Shown: piece by piece, positions 40,903-49,180 of the stretch
How positions within the stretch are numbered: position 1 is the first letter of the stretch
Layout of the letters: each line of letters begins with the position of its first letter
DNA from: an uncultured Pelagibacteraceae bacterium
GTDB taxonomy: Bacteria > Pseudomonadota > Alphaproteobacteria > Pelagibacterales > Pelagibacteraceae
Direction: 5' to 3'
Assembly: GCA_902633985.1 (NCBI GenBank)
Contig: CACPHV010000001.1
Span: forward strand, 91,657 to 155,656
DNA length: 64,000 bases
Notes under the pieces: model-generated
The model's database searches: none
Seen by the model: only the letters and a program-made list of their open reading frames with translations
What the model was told of the DNA's origin: nothing
Position numbers and translations under genes: made by a program

Positions 40903-42360
40903 GTGAATCAGCCAAAAGTAAAATACTCTCTTTCTAATTGGGACTTAGTCACAGTTAATCCAAATTATAAAACTTGGAATTGGAAAGATCTATTTTGTTT
41001 TTGGGGAGCAAATGTACAGAGTTTAATTGGTTTCTCTTTAATATCTTCGCTTTACTTAATATATAGCCTAAATGTATTTGTAGTATTTTTTGGAATTATA
41101 TTGGGATCTTTTTTTGTTTATTTATTTTCAAACATCATAGGAAAGCCTTCTCAAAAATTTGGTTTACCGTTTGTGGTATTATTAAGATCTTCGTTAGGAT
41201 TTAATGGTGCTAAATTATTTGGATTAATCAGAGGTTTAGTTGGGATTTTTTTATTTGGTATCCAAACTTATTTTTTGTCTAAAATATTGGTTTATCTGAT
41301 AAGGATAACAATTTTTTCAATTGATAATTCCTTATTGGAACAAGAAATTTTTATTATCTTCTATTTTGGTTTAAATATTATCGATTGGTTTGCAATATTA
41401 ATAACAATTTTCCTACAGACTTTGTTTTTTTCTGTTGGAATGCAGTATAATAAAAAAATAATTAATTTTTCAGCGATGACAGTCTACGCTGGTATGCTTA
41501 TTTTTTTCTTTGTTGTTTTATTAAGTGATGTAAAAATAACTACCGAAGCTTTTTCAAATATTTTCAACCTTAAAAATTTTTTAGATGTTAATAATTTGGC
41601 CCCTTTATTGACAGTTGCCGGAACAATATTTGCTTATTTTTCAATTTTAATCATTAGTTTTGGTGACTTTTCTAGATATGTAAAAAATGAGCAGGAATTA
41701 AATAAAGGAAACTTAAGTTTAATTTTAAATTTAATTATTTTTTCCTTTTTATCTGTTTTTATCGTTACAGGTTCTGATGTTTTTCTAAATCAAAAATTTT
41801 CAGATATAGATAGAATTTTTACTAATCCTACAGATATAGTTGGAAAGTTTGACAATATACAAATTACAATAGTAGTTTTGTTTTTTATTATAATCGCTTC
41901 AGCTTCAACAAATTTAGTTGCTAATTTCATACCATCTCAATACTCTTTAATAAATCTAGTCCCTTCAAAATTAGGCTTTAAAAGTGCAAGTTATTTAATT
42001 ACATTTATTGGATTATTGATTGCAATTTTCTGGCTAACTATATTTAGTCAAATAGGAATTTTGTCCTTCGTTGATACCTTTGGTGCTTTTTTTGGTCCTT
42101 TATTTGGAGTGATGGTAGCTGATTATTATTTAATTAAAAATAAAGAATTAAGTAATAAAGATCTATATTCTATAGATAAAGAGAGTGCTTATTATTATTC
42201 AGGAGGTTGGCATATAAAAGGCGTTTATTCTTTAATATTGGGATTTATTTTCTCAGCGTCTACAATTTGGAATACTAATTTAATGTTTTTACAATCTTAT
42301 GCTTGGATAATAGGTGCATTTGTTGCGTGGATAACATACTACTTGTTAGCAAAAAAATAA
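40903..42360 (+). CDS. NCS1-family nucleobase/hydantoin permease
   Basis: The 485-residue protein starts at GTG 40903 and has about twelve membrane segments. The N-terminal NPNYKTWNWKDLFCFWGANVQSLIGF (about 20-45) and the region LVVLLRSSLGFNGAKLFGLIRGLVG (about 84-110) are like the NCS1 family (cytosine, allantoin, hydantoin and pyridoxine transport). A charged loop and IISFGDFSRYVKNEQELNKGN (about 249-269) is the family's helix 6-7 block. Substrate is probably a nucleobase-like ring; no catabolic gene for one is adjacent. Confidence 0.82.
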   Translation: MNQPKVKYSLSNWDLVTVNPNYKTWNWKDLFCFWGANVQSLIGFSLISSLYLIYSLNVFVVFFGIILGSFFVYLFSNIIGKPSQKFGLPFVVLLRSSLGFNGAKLFGLIRGLVGIFLFGIQTYFLSKILVYLIRITIFSIDNSLLEQEIFIIFYFGLNIIDWFAILITIFLQTLFFSVGMQYNKKIINFSAMTVYAGMLIFFFVVLLSDVKITTEAFSNIFNLKNFLDVNNLAPLLTVAGTIFAYFSILIISFGDFSRYVKNEQELNKGNLSLILNLIIFSFLSVFIVTGSDVFLNQKFSDIDRIFTNPTDIVGKFDNIQITIVVLFFIIIASASTNLVANFIPSQYSLINLVPSKLGFKSASYLITFIGLLIAIFWLTIFSQIGILSFVDTFGAFFGPLFGVMVADYYLIKNKELSNKDLYSIDKESAYYYSGGWHIKGVYSLILGFIFSASTIWNTNLMFLQSYAWIIGAFVAWITYYLLAKK

Positions 42361-42365
42361 TTTTA

Positions 42366-43112
42366 ATGCACACATTTGATTTTAAAAATAGAACAGCTGT
42401 AGTTACTGGTGGAGCCCAAGGGTTTGGTTTAGATGTTGCAAAAAGATTTTTAGAGTCTGGCGCTAAAGTGTTTATATGGGATATCGATGAAAAGCTTCTT
42501 AAATCAGTAGTTGATGAAGTAAAAAACCCTAACTTATTTTACAATGTTGTTGATATATCAAATTATCAAGATGTAGAGAAAAACGTTGCAGACATAACCT
42601 CAAAATCAAATATAGATATTTTAATCAATAATGCCGGGATAACAGGTCCTACAGGTCCTTTATGGGAGTATGATGTCGATATGTGGAATAAAATAGTCCA
42701 GATAAATTTAATGGGTACTTTCAACTGCTGCCGAGCAATTGTCCCAAATATGATTAAAAACAACTATGGAAGAATTGTTAATGTAGCTTCCGTTGCAGGT
42801 AAAGATGGTAATGCAAATGCAAGCGCGTATAGCTCAGGAAAAGCTGGTGCAATTGGGTTAACAAAAGCTTTGGGTAAAGAACTAGCTGACAAAGATATAG
42901 CTGTAAATGCTGTCACCCCAGCAGGTGCTAAAACTAGAATTTTAAATCAAATGAGTAAAGAGCATGTACAAAGAATGCTGTCAAAGGTACCAAGAGGTAG
43001 ATTTCTTGAAATACATGAGTTTACCTCATTAGTTTGCTGGCTTTCTTCACAAGAAAATACTTTTTCCACAGCTGCGGTATTTGATATCAGTGGTGGTAGA
43101 TCCACATATTAG
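42366..43112 (+). CDS. short-chain dehydrogenase/reductase (SDR)
   Basis: The 248-residue protein (start at ATG 42366, rather than the in-frame ATG at 42303 inside the permease gene) is a classical SDR: TAVVTGGAQGFGLDVAKRF (about 10-28), NNAGITGPTGPLWEYD (about 83-98), catalytic Ser and Tyr/Lys in VNVASVAGKDGNANASAYSSGKAG (about 133-156) and VFDISGGRSTY at the end. It resembles FabG-like alcohol and sugar dehydrogenases. It lies six bases after the permease, so it may metabolise the permease substrate. Confidence 0.86.
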   Translation: MHTFDFKNRTAVVTGGAQGFGLDVAKRFLESGAKVFIWDIDEKLLKSVVDEVKNPNLFYNVVDISNYQDVEKNVADITSKSNIDILINNAGITGPTGPLWEYDVDMWNKIVQINLMGTFNCCRAIVPNMIKNNYGRIVNVASVAGKDGNANASAYSSGKAGAIGLTKALGKELADKDIAVNAVTPAGAKTRILNQMSKEHVQRMLSKVPRGRFLEIHEFTSLVCWLSSQENTFSTAAVFDISGGRSTY

Positions 43113-43114
43113 TC

Positions 43115-43246
43115 TCAAAAATTTGAAACTATTTTTCGATCTTTATTTTGATTTTTAATAGAATTTTGACCCATAACTGGTGCTGTGATCATTATTGACC
43201 AATATATAAGAAGTATAAAGACAGAAATTATTTTCATATTATTCAT
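43115..43246 (-). CDS. 43-residue small membrane or secreted protein
   Basis: The ORF starts MNNMKIISVFILLIYWSIMI and continues TAPVMGQNSIKNQNK, so it has a signal-peptide-like start (cleavage possible near APVMG) and a polar tail. It nearly fills the gap between the SDR and DUF3047 genes. It is on the opposite strand to both. I recognise no family. Confidence 0.45.
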   Translation of the reverse strand: MNNMKIISVFILLIYWSIMITAPVMGQNSIKNQNKDRKIVSNF

Positions 43247-43326
43247 TTAGCAATCAATCCTGAACTTAGAATGTTTAAATTGTGACTGAATATTGAAATT
43301 ATAAATATTTTATCTATAAGAAGACC

Positions 43327-43977
43327 ATGTTAAAATTTTTTTATATTTTTATTACATCATTAATTTTTATTAACTCTTCGCTCGCTGAAAATATAAATAT
43401 TTTTAAATTTACAGAGCAAGAGCTTTCAGAACTCGATGTTCGTAAGGTGAGAGGAGCAGATAACAAAACAGTGTATACTGTTGGATCAAATGAGAATGGT
43501 AATTTTTTAAAAGCAGTAGCTGATAACGCTGCTTCTGGCCTTGGAAAAGAGGTTAAAATTGATCTAAATAAAACACCTTTTATTAATATTACCTGGAAAA
43601 TTGAGAAAGATTTGCAAGGCATTAATGAGAATTCAAAAAAAGGTCATGATTTTGCAGCTAGAGTCTTTGCTGTAAAAAAAACAGGAGCAACTCCACTTTC
43701 AAATAGAGCTATTAATTACGTTTTTTCGAGCAATAGTGCAGTTGGTCAGAGTTGGCCAAGCCCTTATACAAAAAAATCAATAGATAATGTATTAGCAACT
43801 ACAAAAGATAATCTGAATGTTTGGGTAACAGTGAAAGCCAATGTTAAGGAAGATTTTAAAAAATTTCATGATTTAGATGTGAATGAATTAGATGGCCTAG
43901 CTATAATGGCTGATACTGATAATTCTAAAATGAAATCAGTTTCTTATTTTCAGAATATTTATTTTTCAGCAGATTAA
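43327..43977 (+). CDS. DUF3047 exported protein
   Basis: The 216-residue protein has a signal peptide (about 1-20, ending SLAE) and a beta-rich domain of the DUF3047 family: FINITWKIEKDLQGINE (about 79-95), GHDFAARVFAVKKTG (about 100-114), INYVFSSNSAVGQSWPSPYT (about 122-141) and LAIMADTDNSKMKSVSYFQNIYFS (about 190-213). The fold is likely a jelly-roll that might bind a glycan; function is not known. The two flanking small ORFs are on the opposite strand. Confidence 0.85.
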   Translation: MLKFFYIFITSLIFINSSLAENINIFKFTEQELSELDVRKVRGADNKTVYTVGSNENGNFLKAVADNAASGLGKEVKIDLNKTPFINITWKIEKDLQGINENSKKGHDFAARVFAVKKTGATPLSNRAINYVFSSNSAVGQSWPSPYTKKSIDNVLATTKDNLNVWVTVKANVKEDFKKFHDLDVNELDGLAIMADTDNSKMKSVSYFQNIYFSAD

Positions 43978-44118
43978 TTACCATTTTACATACTTTTTTA
44001 ATCCAATACTTAAGAATGATAATAAAATTGCTGCGATAACATCAGCAATCGGAATTGCATTTGGAAATCCAAAGTTCCATAAAATTACACCAATTAACCA
44101 AATTAAATAAATTTTCAT
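43978..44118 (-). CDS. 46-residue small membrane protein
   Basis: The ORF MKIYLIWLIGVILWNFGFPN continues AIPIADVIAAILLSFLSIGL and ends KKYVKW, giving two hydrophobic segments with a proline turn, like a small hairpin membrane protein. Its stop codon lies next to the DUF3047 stop, and the whole gap up to the thioesterase gene is used. The smooth mix of hydrophobic residues and the basic end argue for a real product. Family unknown. Confidence 0.6.
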   Translation of the reverse strand: MKIYLIWLIGVILWNFGFPNAIPIADVIAAILLSFLSIGLKKYVKW

Positions 44119-44175
44119 TAAACATATTATATCTTAGTTTATATTAAATTTTTATTTATTTGATATTATTAAATT

Positions 44176-44589
44176 ATGCATAAAAACTTTACTCATAATG
44201 TTAAAGTGTATTATGAAGACACAGACGCTGGTGGAGTTGTGTACTATGCTAACTATTTAAAATATTTAGAAAGAGCTAGAACTGAAGCGTTATCAACTAT
44301 TGGATTAAGCAACACAAAAATAAAAAATGATTTTGGTGCTCTAATAATTGTTAAATCATGCAATATTGAATATAAAAAATCTGCATATTTAGAAGATGAT
44401 TTACAAATCAAATCTTTTGTTGAATCTACTTCAAAAACCTCTTTTTTAATGAATCAATCAATATTTAAAAATGAGGATCTGATAGTGGAGGCTAAAGTTC
44501 ATCTAGTATTTATAAATGAAAAATTCAAACCAGTTAAAATTCCAGAAAAAATAGTATCTGATTTTAAACCCTATAATTCTAGTTTATAG
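44176..44589 (+). CDS. ybgC: YbgC-type acyl-CoA thioesterase
   Basis: The 137-residue hot-dog protein has the catalytic Asp in KVYYEDTDAGGVVYYANYLKYLERARTE (about 10-37), the signature of YbgC/4-hydroxybenzoyl-CoA thioesterases. The later beta strand reads VEAKVHLVFINEKFKPVKIPE. It hydrolyses short-chain acyl-CoA or acyl-ACP, and in many bacteria it is in the tol-pal cluster, which is not visible here. The 3' end overlaps the convergent uracil-DNA glycosylase gene by 11 bases. Confidence 0.88.
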   Translation: MHKNFTHNVKVYYEDTDAGGVVYYANYLKYLERARTEALSTIGLSNTKIKNDFGALIIVKSCNIEYKKSAYLEDDLQIKSFVESTSKTSFLMNQSIFKNEDLIVEAKVHLVFINEKFKPVKIPEKIVSDFKPYNSSL

Positions 44590-45259
44590 ATATTTTTGTA
44601 GCTTTTTTAAATAAGTCTACAATCATTCTTTCAGATATAAGTTTAGTATTTACATTTCTGGGGCTAGGGTGATAACAGGCAATAAGTTTAATATTTCCTG
44701 GTAGTAAATAGGATTTTCCGTGAATAAATTTTATCTTCTCATTAAAATTATATTTTTTTTTATAAAATTTAACACAATTATCAAATGCTACTTTTCCTAA
44801 TGCAATAATAGTTTTTAATTTTTTTAAATTATAAATCTCACTATCAAAGTATTTTGAACAATTATTAAGCTCTTCTATTTTAGGTTTGTCTCCCGGAGGA
44901 ACACATTTTAAAATATTAGTTATATACGTTGATTTTAATTTAAGACCATCATTTAGATTTTCTGAATTTGGTTGGTTTGAAATTTTAGCTTTAAATAAAC
45001 ATTTAAATAAAAAATCTCCAGATTTATCTCCTGTGAACGCTCTTCCTGTTCGTGTACCTCCATGGGCTGCTGGCGCCAATCCAATTATTAAAATTTTTGC
45101 ATTAATCTCACCAAAACCCGTAACTGGTTTTCCCCAATAGTTTTCGTTTATATTTTGTTTCCTTTTTTCTGTCGAAATTTTTTTAATAAAATTAACAAGT
45201 CTTGGACATTTTTTACATTTAAGAATTGTTTTATTTAAACTATCTATTTTAATATTCAT
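44579..45259 (-). CDS. uracil-DNA glycosylase, family 5 (UdgB)
   Basis: The 226-residue protein has an iron-sulfur-type N-terminal CKKCPRLV (about 14-21), the catalytic motif ILIIGLAPAAHGGTRTGRAFTGDKSG (about 55-80) of UDGb, NILKCVPPGDKP (about 115-126) and the second motif LIACYHPSPRNVNTK (about 191-205). The AAHGGxRTGRxFTGD motif separates family 5 from family 4. It removes uracil and some damaged bases. No family 1 ung is in the window. It is divergent from the phosphatase gene with a two-base gap. Confidence 0.9.
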   Translation of the reverse strand: MNIKIDSLNKTILKCKKCPRLVNFIKKISTEKRKQNINENYWGKPVTGFGEINAKILIIGLAPAAHGGTRTGRAFTGDKSGDFLFKCLFKAKISNQPNSENLNDGLKLKSTYITNILKCVPPGDKPKIEELNNCSKYFDSEIYNLKKLKTIIALGKVAFDNCVKFYKKKYNFNEKIKFIHGKSYLLPGNIKLIACYHPSPRNVNTKLISERMIVDLFKKATKISIN

Positions 45260-45261
45260 AA

Positions 45262-45819
45262 ATGAAAATTTTAAATTATTTACTCATAATATTTATATGT
45301 ATTAATCCCTCAGTTAAAGCAGATTCAAAAAAAACTTTAATTGATGAACTGCAAAAGGGTGGAAAATTAATTTTCATAAGACATGCTTATGCTCCTGGTG
45401 GCGGTGATCCAGATAATTTTGATATTAATGATTGTAACACTCAAAGAAATTTAAGCGATAGCGGTAGAGTTCAATCACAAAAAATTGGTAATTTTTTTAA
45501 GGAAAATAAAATTTCAATTGGAAAAGTTTATTCTAGTGAATGGTGTAGATGCAAAGAAACTGCATCAATTGCTTTCAAAAAATACGAAACCAAAAACTTT
45601 TTAAACTCTTTTTTTAGTGCAAAATTTTCTGAAAATAGAAAAAAGCAAATAATTGATTTTAATAAATTTCTAAGTACTTGGGATGAAGAACAAAACTTAG
45701 TTTTTGTTACTCATTATGTAGTGATTTCTGAAATTTTAAATTACGCACCCTCGTCTGGTGAAATTGTCATATCAGATAAGAGCTTAAAAGTTATTGATAC
45801 TTTAGAAATTGAATATTAA
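45262..45819 (+). CDS. exported histidine phosphatase-family protein
   Basis: The 185-residue protein has a signal peptide (about 1-20, NPSVKA) and the phosphohistidine motif LIFIRHAYAPGGGDPDNF (about 36-53) with RHA in place of RHG. There is a second active-site histidine in LVFVTHYVVISEIL (about 147-160), and NLSDSGRVQSQKIGNFF and SSEWCRCKETA are typical phosphoglycerate mutase-family blocks. It is probably a periplasmic phosphatase. The start is two bases from the divergent glycosylase start. Confidence 0.86.
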   Translation: MKILNYLLIIFICINPSVKADSKKTLIDELQKGGKLIFIRHAYAPGGGDPDNFDINDCNTQRNLSDSGRVQSQKIGNFFKENKISIGKVYSSEWCRCKETASIAFKKYETKNFLNSFFSAKFSENRKKQIIDFNKFLSTWDEEQNLVFVTHYVVISEILNYAPSSGEIVISDKSLKVIDTLEIEY

Positions 45820-45830
45820 ATTAAATAATT

Positions 45831-45968
45831 ATGTCATCAAAAAGAGCTATGAGACAAGCACAAAAACAAGCTTACGCAAAGCATCGTTCAAACATTACAA
45901 ATAGTAGATTTGAACTCAAAAAAAAGTTTCAAACAAAAAATAAAGAGGTAAAAAAAAATAAAGATTAG
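45831..45968 (+). CDS. 45-residue basic hypothetical protein
   Basis: The ORF MSSKRAMRQAQKQAYAKHRS continues NITNSRFELKKKFQTKNKEV and ends KKNKD. It is strongly basic and helical, with no membrane segment. It follows the phosphatase stop by 11 bases and its own stop overlaps the end of the convergent 140-residue gene. Nucleic acid or ribosome binding is a guess from charge. Confidence 0.55.
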   Translation: MSSKRAMRQAQKQAYAKHRSNITNSRFELKKKFQTKNKEVKKNKD

Positions 45969-46387
45969 CTTTGTTGATCAAATTTTTCTATTTTTTTACA
46001 AGTTGACATTTTTGATAAACTCTCAACGTCGTTTAAAACAGCTTTGATATAAATATCTGGTTTATCTTTTTCAAATAATATTTGGGTGTAAAATTGAGGA
46101 TACCCATGTTTTAGAGTCAGTATTTTCCCCTCCTCCTCATAAATATTTCTAACGTAAGTGTTAGATTTTTTTACACTTAAATCTGTTATTCGATATTTTT
46201 GATATGTTTCTTCGTTATAAACATAATTTCTTGTCATAATTAATTCATTAAGATTCAAAACATATTCATTTTTTAAAAAACCGTCCTCTTTATGATCACA
46301 TTTGCTCAACACAATTATTTCTGAGTGAGAATTAAAGGATATAAAAAAAAATGATAAAAAAAATATTAAAAACTTATTTTCTCTCAT
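45965..46387 (-). CDS. exported hypothetical protein, 140 residues
   Basis: The protein has a signal peptide (about 1-22, FNSHSE) and a mature part with two cysteines (SKCDHKEDGF near residue 30 and STCKKIEKF near the end), which could form one disulfide. Regions such as YVYNEETYQKYRITDLSVKK look beta-rich. I recognise no family. It is preceded by a small membrane-protein gene with a 14-base overlap, so both are probably transcribed together. Confidence 0.65.
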   Translation of the reverse strand: MRENKFLIFFLSFFFISFNSHSEIIVLSKCDHKEDGFLKNEYVLNLNELIMTRNYVYNEETYQKYRITDLSVKKSNTYVRNIYEEEGKILTLKHGYPQFYTQILFEKDKPDIYIKAVLNDVESLSKMSTCKKIEKFDQQS

Positions 46388-46547
46388 TCTTATCTACAAA
46401 AAATAAAGCTATAATAAATATTACAGTCCATGCAAATACAGACAATGTTTTAAAAGGAGTGGTATCTGCTCCCCAAACATCAAAGAATAAAGCACCAATA
46501 ATTATCCCTATAGCATAGATAATACTTACAATTTTAACTTTACTCAT
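46374..46547 (-). CDS. 57-residue small membrane protein
   Basis: The ORF MSKVKIVSIIYAIGIIIGAL continues FFDVWGADTTPFKTLSVFAW and ends TVIFIIALFFVDKNERK. It has two membrane segments (about 5-22 and 34-51) linked by a short polar loop with Asp, Thr and Pro. It starts seven bases after the DUF1289 gene's stop and overlaps the next gene, consistent with an operon. Family unknown. Confidence 0.65.
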   Translation of the reverse strand: MSKVKIVSIIYAIGIIIGALFFDVWGADTTPFKTLSVFAWTVIFIIALFFVDKNERK

Positions 46548-46553
46548 ATTTAA

Positions 46554-46805
46554 TTACTCTTTAATTAAGTTTTTCTTAAAAAGAGACATGCCATTCTTGA
46601 TTTTATAAGAGTAAGACTCTTTAAAGCTCTCAAGTTGCCAACCAGTAAGCCTTTTTTCAATTTCAATAATATTTTCTTTTTTCCAATCATCAGTTGTTTC
46701 TTCTAGCTTCCAAAGTCGTTTTTCTTCATTGCTTCTTCCACAACCATAACAGTAGCCTGTTGATGGATCAGTTTTACAAATGCTTATGCAAGGTGAAATA
46801 ATCAT
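46554..46805 (-). CDS. DUF1289 domain protein
   Basis: The 83-residue protein starts with the DUF1289 cysteine motif PCISICKTDPSTGYCYGCGRSNEEKRLW (about 4-31), with four Cys likely to bind an iron-sulfur cluster or zinc, followed by a helical DDWKKENIIEIEKRLTGWQLE. The family is common in proteobacteria; function is unknown. It heads a minus-strand operon with two small envelope proteins. Confidence 0.88.
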   Translation of the reverse strand: MIISPCISICKTDPSTGYCYGCGRSNEEKRLWKLEETTDDWKKENIIEIEKRLTGWQLESFKESYSYKIKNGMSLFKKNLIKE

Positions 46806-46906
46806 TTTTTATAAGTTAGTATAAATTTTATTAGATAAATAGATAATTTTTTAATAATTGTCATTGGACAAATAGTTTCAATAATATATAAAACCTCGTA
46901 ATTTGT

Positions 46907-46990
46907 GGGGCGATGGCGGAATTGGTAGACGCGTTGGTCTTAGGAACCAATATGGCAACATGTGAAGGTTCGAGTCCTTTTCGCCCTACC
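46907..46990 (+). tRNA. tRNA-Leu (UAG)
   Basis: Acceptor GGGGCGA (46907-46913) pairs with TCGCCCT (46980-46986) including one G-T pair; discriminator A and CCA are encoded. The anticodon stem TTGGT/ACCAA encloses loop CTTAGGA, giving anticodon TAG. A long variable arm and GGTTCGAGTCC T-arm confirm a class II leucine tRNA. It reads CUA and other CUN codons. It is 11 bases before tig. Confidence 0.95.
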
Positions 46991-47001
46991 ATTAAGATAT
47001 T

Positions 47002-48444
47002 ATGAAAGTTACAGTAGAAAATAAAAAAGGTTTAAATAAAGATCTTAAAATTTTTATAGATAAAGAGACAATGAACTCGTATATGGATGAAAAATATGAA
47101 GAGATCAAAGGTAGTGTAAATCTTAAAGGATTTAGACCAGGTAAAGTTCCAAAAGAAATTTTAAAAAGACAATTTGGTAAAGCAGTTTTTGGAGAAGTCT
47201 TAGATAAAGTTTTAAAAGAAACATCAACTAAAGCACTAGAAGAAAAAAAGATCAAACCAGCTGGTCAACCAAAACTTGACTTAAAGACATACGGTGAAGA
47301 CAAAGATTTAGAATATGTTTTATCGGTCACGGAATTACCAAGAATAGAAATTAAATCTTTAGAAAATATTAAATTTGACGAATACACTGTAAAGATTGAT
47401 GAAAGTGAAACAGATAAAAGAATTAAAGAAATAGCCAAAAACCAACCAAATTTTAAAGAAGTAAGTGCTGATACAAAAGCTAAAAAAGGTGATTTAGTTT
47501 CTTTAGATTACAAAGCAACTGTTGAGGGTAAGGATTTTAAAGGAAGTGAAGGAAAGAATACTCAGTTAACTTTAGGTAAAGACTTATTTTTAAAAGGCTT
47601 TGATGAACAATTAATTGGAGTTAAGAAAGATGATGAAAAAGTTGTAGAAGCAACTTTGCCAGAAAATTTCCCTGAAAAAGAATTAGTAAATAAAAAAGCT
47701 AAATTTAATTGTAAAATTTTAAGCGTTAAGCAATCAGAAGAAGTAAAAATTGATGATAGTTTTGCAAAAAATTTAGGAGCAAAAGATTTAAAAGATTTAA
47801 AAACATTAATTTCAAAACAAATTAATGACGAATACAAAAATTCTTTAAATCAGTTATCTAAAAATCAAATTTTGAAAGAAATTGAGAAAATCAAAGTAGA
47901 TGAGGTGCCAGAAAATTTAATTGAAGAAGAGGTAAAAATTCTTTCCCAAGGTATGTCAGAGGAAGAAGCTAAGAAAAATAAAAAGGATTTTGTAGATCAG
48001 GCAAAAACTAGAATTAAGACTGGATTAATTTTAAATGAGTTTGGTGAGAAAAATCAGGTTAAAGTTACAGAACAAGAGGTTCAAGTTGAGGTACAAAAAC
48101 AACTAAGAATGATGCCTGGACAAGAAAAAATGGTTATGGATTTTTACCAAAAAAACCCGTCTGCATTAGCAAGTCTTAGAGGCACTGTTTATGAAGAAAA
48201 AATCTTAAATTTAATTAAAGAAAAAGGGAAACCAAATAAAAAAGAAATTTCTAAAGAAGAAGCTGAAAAAATTTTAAAAGAAGCTAATAAGCATGCTCAT
48301 GATGATGACCATAGCCATTCAGAAGAGAAAAAAGAAACTAAGAAAAAATCACCCACAAAATCTGCTAAAGAAAAAAAACCAGCAACTAAAAAGGCAAAAT
48401 CAAAGCCAGCAGTGAAAAAGACAAAAAAAGTTAGCAAAAAGTAA
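47002..48444 (+). CDS. tig: trigger factor with a Lys/His-rich C-terminal tail
   Basis: The 480-residue chaperone has the ribosome-docking motif [17 protein letters not shown] (about 44-60), a FKBP-type prolyl isomerase domain (about 160-245: [19 protein letters not shown] to [12 protein letters not shown]) and the C-terminal helical domain (about 255-420). A low-complexity tail follows: [15 protein letters not shown] (about 433-447) and many Lys/Ser/Ala/Pro-type residues. Trigger factor binds nascent chains at the ribosome exit tunnel. It is followed by clpP with a 32-base gap and precedes clpX and lon, a common bacterial order. Confidence 0.95.
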   Translation: MKVTVENKKGLNKDLKIFIDKETMNSYMDEKYEEIKGSVNLKGFRPGKVPKEILKRQFGKAVFGEVLDKVLKETSTKALEEKKIKPAGQPKLDLKTYGEDKDLEYVLSVTELPRIEIKSLENIKFDEYTVKIDESETDKRIKEIAKNQPNFKEVSADTKAKKGDLVSLDYKATVEGKDFKGSEGKNTQLTLGKDLFLKGFDEQLIGVKKDDEKVVEATLPENFPEKELVNKKAKFNCKILSVKQSEEVKIDDSFAKNLGAKDLKDLKTLISKQINDEYKNSLNQLSKNQILKEIEKIKVDEVPENLIEEEVKILSQGMSEEEAKKNKKDFVDQAKTRIKTGLILNEFGEKNQVKVTEQEVQVEVQKQLRMMPGQEKMVMDFYQKNPSALASLRGTVYEEKILNLIKEKGKPNKKEISKEEAEKILKEANKHAHDDDHSHSEEKKETKKKSPTKSAKEKKPATKKAKSKPAVKKTKKVSKK

Positions 48445-48476
48445 TCTCAAGTTGTATAAGTAAAACGAATCAACTT

Positions 48477-49088
48477 ATGACAACAAAATTATCAGAACAA
48501 ATGAGCAATCTTGTACCAATGGTTGTTGAACAATCAAGTAAGGGTGAGAGAGCTTATGATATTTATTCTAGACTTTTAAAAGAAAGAATTATTTTTCTAA
48601 CAGGTCAAATTAATGATAACGTTGCATCATTAGTTACTGCTCAATTATTGTTTTTAGAAGCTGAGGATCCAAAAAAAGAAATTTATTTATACATTAATAG
48701 TCCCGGAGGCTTAGTTACTGCTGGTCTTGGTATTTATGATACAATGCAATATGTAAAACCAGATATATCGACTTTATGTATTGGCCAAGCAGCTTCTATG
48801 GGATCTTTTTTACTTGCTGCTGGTACTAAAGGAAAAAGATTTTCACTACCCAATTCAAGAATAATGGTTCATCAACCATCAGCAGGTTATCAAGGTCAGG
48901 CAACTGATATTGAAATTCATGCTAATGAGGTTTTGGCTTTAAAGAAAAGACTTAATGAAATTTATTCAAGACATACTGGAAAAAGTGTTGATGAAATAAA
49001 ATCTGCGCTTGAAAGAGATAATTTTATGACTGCAGATGTCGCACAATCTTTTGGTCTTATTGACGAAGTAGTAGAAAAAAGATCTTAA
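48477..49088 (+). CDS. clpP: ATP-dependent Clp protease proteolytic subunit ClpP
   Basis: The 203-residue serine peptidase has the triad Ser107 in [14 protein letters not shown], His132 in [10 protein letters not shown] and Asp181 in [26 protein letters not shown] (about 74-91) forms the oxyanion and head region. It forms a 14-subunit barrel and degrades proteins unfolded by ClpX, encoded next. An N-terminal propeptide may be processed. A promoter-like sequence in the 92-base gap after it may drive clpX separately. Confidence 0.97.
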   Translation: MTTKLSEQMSNLVPMVVEQSSKGERAYDIYSRLLKERIIFLTGQINDNVASLVTAQLLFLEAEDPKKEIYLYINSPGGLVTAGLGIYDTMQYVKPDISTLCIGQAASMGSFLLAAGTKGKRFSLPNSRIMVHQPSAGYQGQATDIEIHANEVLALKKRLNEIYSRHTGKSVDEIKSALERDNFMTADVAQSFGLIDEVVEKRS

Positions 49089-49120
49089 TACACAATATAT
49101 TGAGTCAACTTTAATCGAAA

Positions 49121-49146
49121 CTTGATTAGTGTGAGTCTTCTATAAT
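49121..49146 (+). promoter_or_regulatory. possible promoter upstream of clpX, perhaps heat-shock type
   Basis: A perfect TATAAT (49141-49146) lies 35 bases before the clpX ATG. The best -35 candidate is CTTGATT (49121-49127), only 13 bases upstream of the -10 box. This short spacing with CTTGA is more like an RpoH (sigma-32) arrangement than sigma-70; the -10 box is not like RpoH consensus. Assignment to either factor is tentative. Confidence 0.35.
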
Positions 49147-49180
49147 AAAGTAAATAAATTGATTCGTTATAAAAATTAAA

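Noticed and set aside
46864..46890. TTGGAC and TATATA upstream of tRNA-Leu
   Set aside because: The spacer is 15 bases and the -35 match is poor; a promoter probably exists here but its exact position is not supported.
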